From the NCBI GenBank assembly GCA_036346405.1, contig CM070561.1:34327958-34391957 (forward strand): a stretch of 64,000 nt of DNA, read 5' to 3'. Shown here piece by piece: positions 58,155 to 64,000 of this stretch; positions within the stretch are counted from its first letter, which is position 1; each line of letters begins with the position of its first letter. Below the pieces are notes generated by a model that saw only the letters and a list, made by a program, of their open reading frames with translations, had not been told where the DNA came from and searched no databases. This DNA comes from Phyllostachys edulis (lineage: Eukaryota > Streptophyta > Magnoliopsida > Poales > Poaceae). The translations under genes were made by a program, and so were the position numbers.

Positions 58155-58650
58155 ATACAAGGGGGTGGCAATGGGAACGGAGGGTGGGATCCCCGCCTCC
58201 TCGATCCCCGCCCACCTAACCCCATAGGGATCCCACGATGATTGGGAAGTAAGGTAAATACTGTACCGGAGGCTATACTGGTTTGGTTCTTGAAATAGTA
58301 TATGCCGGTACCGGTCCATACTGGTGTACCATTTCGGATTTAATATAATAATATGAGTATATATATTTATAAGTATATATTTGTTTAATTATATACACAC
58401 CAAGTATCACTTGTAGTATTATTCCAAATACATAGCAGTACTATCAAATATAACATATATTTCAATAGTATTATCAATTCCACCGGTATGACCAGTATTG
58501 ACCATCATCGAGCCGGTATTGACCAGTATTGAGGCTGGTACGGTATTGATAACTATGCTTCAACCCCGTTCCCCTGGGGGAGGTCTCGTCCCCATCGTGA
58601 TTTTCCTCATGGGTCCCCACCCCCACGAGGCAAATTTGCCATCCTTATGA
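58155..58650. mobile_element. Likely hAT-type MITE nest
   Basis: Ends GGGGGTGGCAATGGG and GGCAAATTTGCCATCC, with GGGATCCCCGCC / GGGTCCCCACCCCC words inside each end, typical of a plant hAT group. The 8-bp TSD is not convincing. A second palindrome-bounded segment (TACTGTACCGG ... GGTACGGTATTGATA) is nested inside at about 58257-58555. Confidence 0.4.
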
Positions 58651-59169
58651 GAGGCCAACAACCTAATGCATATTCAAGAAAGAAACCGATCGATCACCTG
58701 AATGCCTTGGCGTCATTTGATTTGAAGGGGGTTAATTTGGTCAGCAACGCAATAAGCTTCTTCTTAGTTAGTGTTTAGTTTCAGGGCACGACCGTAACAG
58801 TACAAGCAACCACACGTTAATTTGTATGTACTTTTAGATCATCCCCGGGTCAGCAAGACTTGCTCTGCTCCTCAGGCTTGCCATTTTCACTAACAGAAAC
58901 CGTTTATTTCCCGAGTGCTTATATTTTTACCGAGTGTTAGCACAGAAACACTCATGATGGTCCCGAGTGTTTCATAGTGCACTCGGGACGGAAAGTCAGC
59001 ACTTAATAGCAATAATTTTCCCAAGTGTTTTATAGTACAATCGGGAGATGAAGACGGGAGACAACAGTCGTGCACTTGAAAATGGGATATCAACGCGGTC
59101 TGAACGGGGTTAAATAGAGTCCCGAGTGCATATGTCTTATATACACATTGGGAAATAGATGACACTCGG

Positions 59170-59640
59170 GAGCTAATAAATAGCCGCGCCTCTTTTCCCC
59201 TACTGCGCTCTTTTTTTCACCTGCCGCCCTTTTTTTTGGCGTCGCGTCGGTCCACCTGTGAACCCTACTCACTCCATCCATCCGCAATCCCCACAGCAGC
59301 CATCCATCCTCTTGGTGGCTTGGCTCCAACTGGACTTCCCCATGGCACTGACCTCCTCTGTGTTCTTCTGCCGTCTCGACTTCTCCTGTGTGCCTGTTGC
59401 CGCCAACAAGGCCGCAGCGTGCCCACCTGTGCCTCTCCCGTGCGCTTTGGTCGCGCTCGCTCGCCTCCGGCCGCTAGCTCGGCCCTACCACCGGCTCGGC
59501 CTACGGTTGCCGCCACTGCCTCTACTTGTGCGCCTCCCTACGCTGCCCCTGGCCCTCGGCTTGGCTCCCCTTGCGTCGTGCCTCTGGCTCCCCTAGTGCT
59601 TGGCCTGCCGAACATGGGGGTGGTAGCCTAGGTCTGGCTT
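59170..59640 (+). other. GC-rich leader of the Pack-CACTA
   Basis: C-rich sequence with several overlapping ORFs (for example a Pro/Arg/Leu-rich frame 59258-59596) that lack domains. Such leaders are usual just inside CACTA 5' ends and may include a promoter and first exon. Confidence 0.5.
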
Positions 59641-60173
59641 CCCCCTCCCTGGATTTTACACCCCATTGCTGTTGATTTAATTTTATTTTTAATTTTATTT
59701 TTTGTGCTCCATTTCTATTGATTTAATTTTTGTGTTCGATTTTGATTTACATTTTTATGTGGGTTGATGCTTGATTATTCATGAGGAAAGGTGATGGGGT
59801 GATTTGCTTGATGCATATACATGGTGGGATGGATTGAGGTGGCTGCTACCATGGTTGCCGTGGTCTACTGGTAACTATCCTCCACTCCCTCTACTTTTCC
59901 CCATTGCTCTGTGATGGAATGGATGCTACTGGTGGGCTCCTTGTGCATGGCTACTATGCTCCCATCACATTGGAATTTCCAAGTGTTATATTATATCTCA
60001 TCTCCTTTGCCGTATTCTGTTTGGACATTTTTGTGCATCCTTTGACGTGTTGTTTCAGGAAAATTATCTCTAATCTAGATGCTCTCCACATTGTTTCTCT
60101 ACCATTTGCTCAAATAAAAGAATGAACAACTCCACTTCCTCACATCTCCGTTTATTTTATTTCTTGTATACAG
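59641..60173. other. Intron-like sequence of the Pack-CACTA
   Basis: AT-rich; contains a short coding-like ORF (59904-60125) without domain match. Ends in a CAG acceptor at 60171-60173. Confidence 0.4.
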
Positions 60174-60675
60174 GAGAGGCTCATTCCTTGAAAGTAGGAA
60201 AGATCTTATACCAGGGGAAGTCACCATACCAAGAAGTCTTAATTTTTTAGGATCTCATCATCTATTAACAGTCAAGTAGAGAAGATCATCTATTTTTGAG
60301 ATGAATGTGCATACCAGGAAATGATTACTCACTTTCCACTTTGTTCAATTCCATCCCCTAAAAAAGTATATCTTCTGGTCTCAGTTTTTTTTTTCCTTAG
60401 ATCATGAAATTATAGAAATTGCTATTATCTTGTCATGGAATATAATGACTGAAAATGAATAGGCGGATATTCTACTGCTATATAGCAGCAGATGGAACAT
60501 CTTTTATCTGCACTTCCATGGAAATTCGGCACACTAGTTACTTATGTTCTTAGGAACTATTTCATTGCAGGTTTTGGTTATTGGAGGTGGTGATGGTGGT
60601 GTACTCCGAGAGATATCGAGACATGGCTCAGTGGAGTCTATTGATATATGTGAAATTGATCAGTTGGTTATTGAT
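60174..60675 (+). pseudogene. Spermidine synthase exons (captured)
   Basis: Spermidine synthase transfers an aminopropyl group from decarboxylated S-adenosylmethionine to putrescine. Exon 60174-60240, after a CAG acceptor, reads GEAHSLKVGKILYQGKSPYQ then EV, the conserved N-terminal block. Exon 60571-60675 reads VLVIGGGDGGVLREISRHGS, then VESIDICEIDQLVID, the nucleotide-binding GGGDGG loop and acidic strand, followed by a GT donor. The exon between them in normal genes (about 40 residues) is missing, and the catalytic and C-terminal exons are absent. Only a small part of a protein of about 320 residues remains. Frames are still open, unlike the kinase piece. Confidence 0.92.
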
Positions 60676-61309
60676 GTAAAAATTCTCCTCTGACCTTTTT
60701 TGTAGAAGTGTAATCATGTGACTAAAATTTGCTAATATGCTACTATCACATTATCATGTGACATACGATGCTATTATTGTTGATTCATGAGATCCAATAG
60801 GTGAGCTTATGCTACTATCACATTATTTTTCTCTTAAGTCATCATAAAGTATGGCTATTTATTATTGTTGTTGTATGTTAGTTCCGTAGAATTTCAATCT
60901 TGTTGCTTTCCATGAAATTATTCTTGAACTCCTTGCTTGTGTATTCCTAGTTACTACATCCATATATACTATGTATCAATAAATAAATTCTTTGCTCATA
61001 TTTGACTTGAAAAATTAACTTTGACCCACGATTTCAATTTGCCGTGAGACTTTCAAGGGTTCTGTCCACTATGCATGGGCATGTGTCCCAACATGTACTA
61101 GGTTTTTCGCACTCCCTTTTTCTCCAATGTCCTTATCTTTATCCATTTTAATTGCATTTATAGCTGTTTTAGTTATTCTTACTTCTTAAGTCACTGTTGC
61201 ACTTTGGAAGCTTCTACTACTTCTTATGCATTTGCATGGTCTGCTCAAATTACTGTTTGTTTTTTTTTTTTTGAAATATTCACTTTCGGATTTTATCAAT
61301 AATTTTCAG
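60676..61309. other. Intron-like sequence
   Basis: AT-rich; separates the spermidine synthase piece from the ribosomal-protein piece. A capture junction must lie here but is not visible by eye. Confidence 0.4.
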
Positions 61310-62646
61310 GGTACATAAAAAAAATTGAGGTGATTGGTCCACATAGAGTTGGAAAAATTACTATGGAGCTTCAGGTGAATGATTAAAGATTGTAAAGCTC
61401 TTACTTATAGGCAGGACCTCGGAGCTAAGGAAATAGAACAATACATAATTCGGATGCTTCCTACTCAGCAGGTATTCAATCTGTTCATGAAATTACATGT
61501 TCTATTTTCATAGTGTGATTGATAGCTAGAGAATCAGGAAGGTGAAGATATGGTGTGTCAAAGTTTGTCGATATAAATGCTTCCTACTTATTGTATTCTC
61601 TTGTTAATAGTGACACAATATACAATATCCAATATGCAATGTAATTTATGTTCTATTTTGATGTGTGATTGATAGCTAGAGAATTAGGAAGGTGAAGATA
61701 TGATGTGTCAAAGTTTGTTGATTTATATGCTTCCTACTTAATGTATTCTCTAGTTAACAATAACAAAATATATAATATCCATTATGCAATGTAAATTATC
61801 GTTAGTTGCAACTAAACATCGACTAGTTTGGAGTTTAGCTTACATAATCATATTGGCAGTTGTGTTTCTGAGGCAACAGACTCTTTGAGCCTGTCATTGC
61901 GAAATATTTTCGAGGAGTTGAATCAATAAATTATAGGTGATAGAGTAATGAAAACTAGCATTATAGTTGAAGTGTCCCTGATGCAAATGGCCATTTTGAA
62001 GTGAAAATCAAATGTAAAACTCCACAGGTTATCTCTTTGAGGTGACATCCTGTAGAACATTTCCTAACTTTATTGGATTAACTTCGTCACGGAAATATGA
62101 TTCCCCGAGCTTTTCATTTTTGAGATTGACTTGGCAAGTGAGCAAAAGCACACATTCTCGGGGAGATTTGTATTAAACAACCAATTGATAGTGTTACCTA
62201 ATGTGTACGTTCTTGTTGATACTCCTTCAAATTAAACCCCTTCAGTCACACCTGTGCAGTGTGCTACTTGTAGGTTAAGTATGCATGCCAATCTAAGCAT
62301 TTCTAAATAAACTGACTTCCTAAATCTTATTTGCCCTGTTAAATTATGTGTTATTTATTTATTTTATACACAATTCTCAGTAAGCATTTCACATGTATAC
62401 AGTAGAACTCCGCAAAACGTTACTATCTCTTCATTTTACGGAGTTAATGTGGTGTTGCTAACATCTTTCTTGTTTGTGGTCTTATTTGCTATGCAGTGGG
62501 GCTATGTTGTGATCACAACTCCAGATGGTGTTTTAGATCAGGAGGAAGCAACAATTAGGCAGAATGTGGGTGGCCAGGTTCTTGGTTATTCTGACGGACA
62601 ATTGTATATGTGTGAAATAAAATATCTTTTGGGTGTATATATGTGA
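61310..62646 (+). pseudogene. RPS15a/uS8-family ribosomal protein exons (captured)
   Basis: Exon 61310-61471, after a CAG acceptor, reads GYIKKIEVIGPHRVGKITME, slips by one base near 61380, then reads KDCKALTYRQDLGAKEIEQY and RMLPTQQ, ending at a GT donor. Exon 62497-62646 reads WGYVVITTPDGVLDQEEATI, RQNVGGQVLGY and then runs into a non-conserved tail. The PHRVGKI and VVITTP words fit the plant RPS15a type that serves mitochondrial ribosomes in place of the lost rps8 gene. That assignment is inferred from family knowledge. The first exon is missing. Confidence 0.9.
61472..62496. other. Intron of the captured RPS15a fragment
   Basis: GT-AG bounded, about 1 kb, AT-rich. It contains a direct near-repeat of about 150 bp (61495-61640 and 61640-61790; tgattgatagctagagaa, ggtgaagata). 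Confidence 0.6.
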
Positions 62647-62909
62647 ATGTTGTCTTATGACGGCCAGCAAGTTGTTGGCTTCAAAGATTGAAATAAAATG
62701 TCTTTTGGGTGTATATATGTGAATGTTGTATATCGTGTGAACTCGAATATTATGTCAATCTAGTCGAATCTATATATGTAATGATTTGTGGCTAATTGGT
62801 GGTATTTTTTTGTTGTAGAATGTATGGTCTATTTGATTGCTGAGTTTCGTGTCAGCGTGGTTCAAAATGAAACGCATTGTATGCACAAAATCGATGCATA
62901 TGTTGTTCG
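62647..62909. other. 3' part of the captured fragment
   Basis: UTR-like sequence with a short duplication (taaaatrtcttttgggtgta at about 62620-62645 and 62693-62718). Confidence 0.45.
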
Positions 62910-63338
62910 GGTATTTTCCGAGTGTCCTTGGTTGACATACACTCAGAAAAGTATTCCTTTAATTTCCCAAGTATCCTTGGCTGACATACACTCGGGAACA
63001 ACAAACTATTCCCAAGTGTCCTTGGTTAAAATACACTCGGGAAAGTATTCCGTTAATTTCCTGAGTGTCCTTGGTTGACATACACTCGGGAACAACCAAC
63101 TATTGTTGTGTGTCCTTGGTTGACATACACTCGGGAAAGTATTCTGTTACGGACCCGTTGTGTCAACTATTCTCCCGAGTGTTGGATGTTTCCTGAGTTT
63201 AAATCCGAACGCACGACGAAGTTATTTCTCCCGAGTACAACTCTTGGGAAACCGCTTTTACCCGACTAAACTATCTCGAGTGTTTTTTTCCGACGGCCGA
63301 CCTTTGGGAATTAGTATTCCGAGTGTTTTAGGTATTTT
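62910..63338. repeat. Right subterminal repeats of the Pack-CACTA
   Basis: At least five units of GAGTGTCCTTGGTTGACATA and the following CACTCGGGAA (63-83 bp spacing) between 62925 and 63145, then CCCGAGTG words up to 63338, where a second CACTA begins. Confidence 0.85.
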
Positions 63339-64000
63339 CACTACACCATGGCATAGTATTAAGGGCAATGCAACTGCCGGGAAAAACTACTTTTCCGGCA
63401 ATTTATCTCACGAATGTGTATTCCGGCACTTATTGCTACTGTCAGAAGTCTTTGGGAAAGACATTTCTGGCAGATATGTGTATTCCCTAGCTTAAAGTGC
63501 CCTAGATAAGTTGGTTTTCCCGGCGGTTAGAGTTTCCGGCGCTTAGAGTATTCCCTAGATTATATGTATTCGGCGATTAACATGCCCTCGATTGTATGTT
63601 TTGCCGGCAGTTAATTGACCTAAATAAGTTGGTTTCCCCCAGCAATTATATGTATTCCCGGCAGTTAACATGCCCTCAATTGTATGTTTTGCCGGCAGTT
63701 AAGTGCCCTAAATAAGTTGGTTTTCCCCGGCAGTTAGACTTATTCCCGACAGTTAACTGCCCTAGATTGTCTATTGTCCCCGCCAGATCTGGCACATGTA
63801 AATTTAATTACATGTAAAATACCAATATAATTTAATTACACCGCCAAGATATTTTCTCAATAGTTTGCACCATTCAACGAATTTAGAAAACATACAATTT
63901 TCTCGATCTTACCACTTAGAAAATATTACATCAACAATCAAATACAACTGCAACACATAGATGAAATTCAGATGATGCAAAATACATAAACCTGAAATAT
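63339..64000. mobile_element. Left end of another CACTA transposon (runs off window)
   Basis: Starts CACTACACCATGG at 63339, followed by subterminal repeats of CCGGCAGTTAA / TGCCGGGAAA and gtgccctaaataagttggtt units to about 63790. It seems to have inserted into the right end of the Pack-CACTA. The 3-bp flank is TTT; the other end is outside the window. Confidence 0.75.

Larger units (their letters stand above)
58888..63338 (+). mobile_element. Pack-CACTA-like transposon with captured gene exons
   Basis: Left end CACTAACAGAAACCG at 58888, then subterminal CCCGAGTGTT / CACTCGGGA repeats (58908-59165). A GC-rich leader follows, then exons of spermidine synthase and of an RPS15a/uS8-type gene, all on the plus strand. 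Right subterminal repeats of the same family occupy 62910-63338. The right terminal repeat itself is not seen because another CACTA begins at 63339. No transposase of its own. Confidence 0.82.

Noticed and set aside
59236..59631. ORF of 131 codons in the Pack-CACTA leader
   Set aside because: Low-complexity Pro/Ala/Ser/Arg; another frame overlaps it for 112 codons.

Overview
This window looks like plant nuclear DNA, most likely from a grass (Poaceae). The evidence is GC-rich 5' segments beside AT-rich GT-AG introns, Sirevirus-type, Tekay-type and other LTR retrotransposons, TNP2-type CACTA transposons, hAT MITEs, and plant gene exons. The exact species cannot be read from the sequence; a panicoid grass is only a guess. 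I see no intact, ordinary host gene. Nearly all of the window is a nest of transposable elements, plus fragments of cellular genes that transposons appear to have captured or copied.

Region by region: (1) 1-14492 is a nested LTR-retrotransposon stack. The leader and 5' LTR of element A (minus strand) are interrupted by element B (1244-14487, target-site duplication ACTAC), a small gag-only element. B's gag is in turn split by a 10.25-kb Sirevirus-like gag-only element (1617-11866, TSD AACAA, LTRs of about 2.4 kb). (2) 14493-15208 and 31011-31145 are the two sides of an unidentified minus-strand coding remnant. (3) 15209-31007 is a 15.8-kb CACTA transposon (TSD CCT) carrying a decayed TNP2 transposase on the minus strand. 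A Tekay-like chromovirus (17432-26610, TSD CAACT) is inserted into that transposase gene. (4) 31146-31561 is an intronless, damaged copy of a CENP-V/GFA-domain gene. (5) About 31700-33930 is an LTR related to that of element A, carrying a Copia-like solo LTR (TSD CCTTA) and a 265-bp tandem duplication. (6) 34200-42089 is a mosaic of three hAT-type elements with 8-bp TSDs, a solo LTR (TSD CAATC), a GC-rich LINE-like stretch and an unidentified ORF. (7) 42090-47660 is a 3.9-kb LTR, a primer-binding site and a broken gag of another Gypsy element. (8) 47716-57990 holds exon-like pieces, including thymidylate kinase exons and a U-box-like C-terminal exon. It ends in a CACTA terminus, and one intron contains a separate 4.3-kb non-autonomous CACTA (TSD ATT). 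(9) 58888-63338 is a Pack-CACTA-like element carrying exons of spermidine synthase and of the RPS15a/uS8 family. (10) 63339 onward is the start of another CACTA element.

The genes do not form a working pathway. They record transposition, nesting, gene capture, microhomology-type deletions and tandem duplication. The most notable items are the multi-gene CACTA captures at 54-63 kb, a 480-bp foldback inside the 49-53 kb CACTA, the array of short hairpins in the U3 of one LTR family, and the very dense GACCTCC motif array in the Tekay LTRs. All boundaries with TSDs were read by eye; identities and ages would need alignment.
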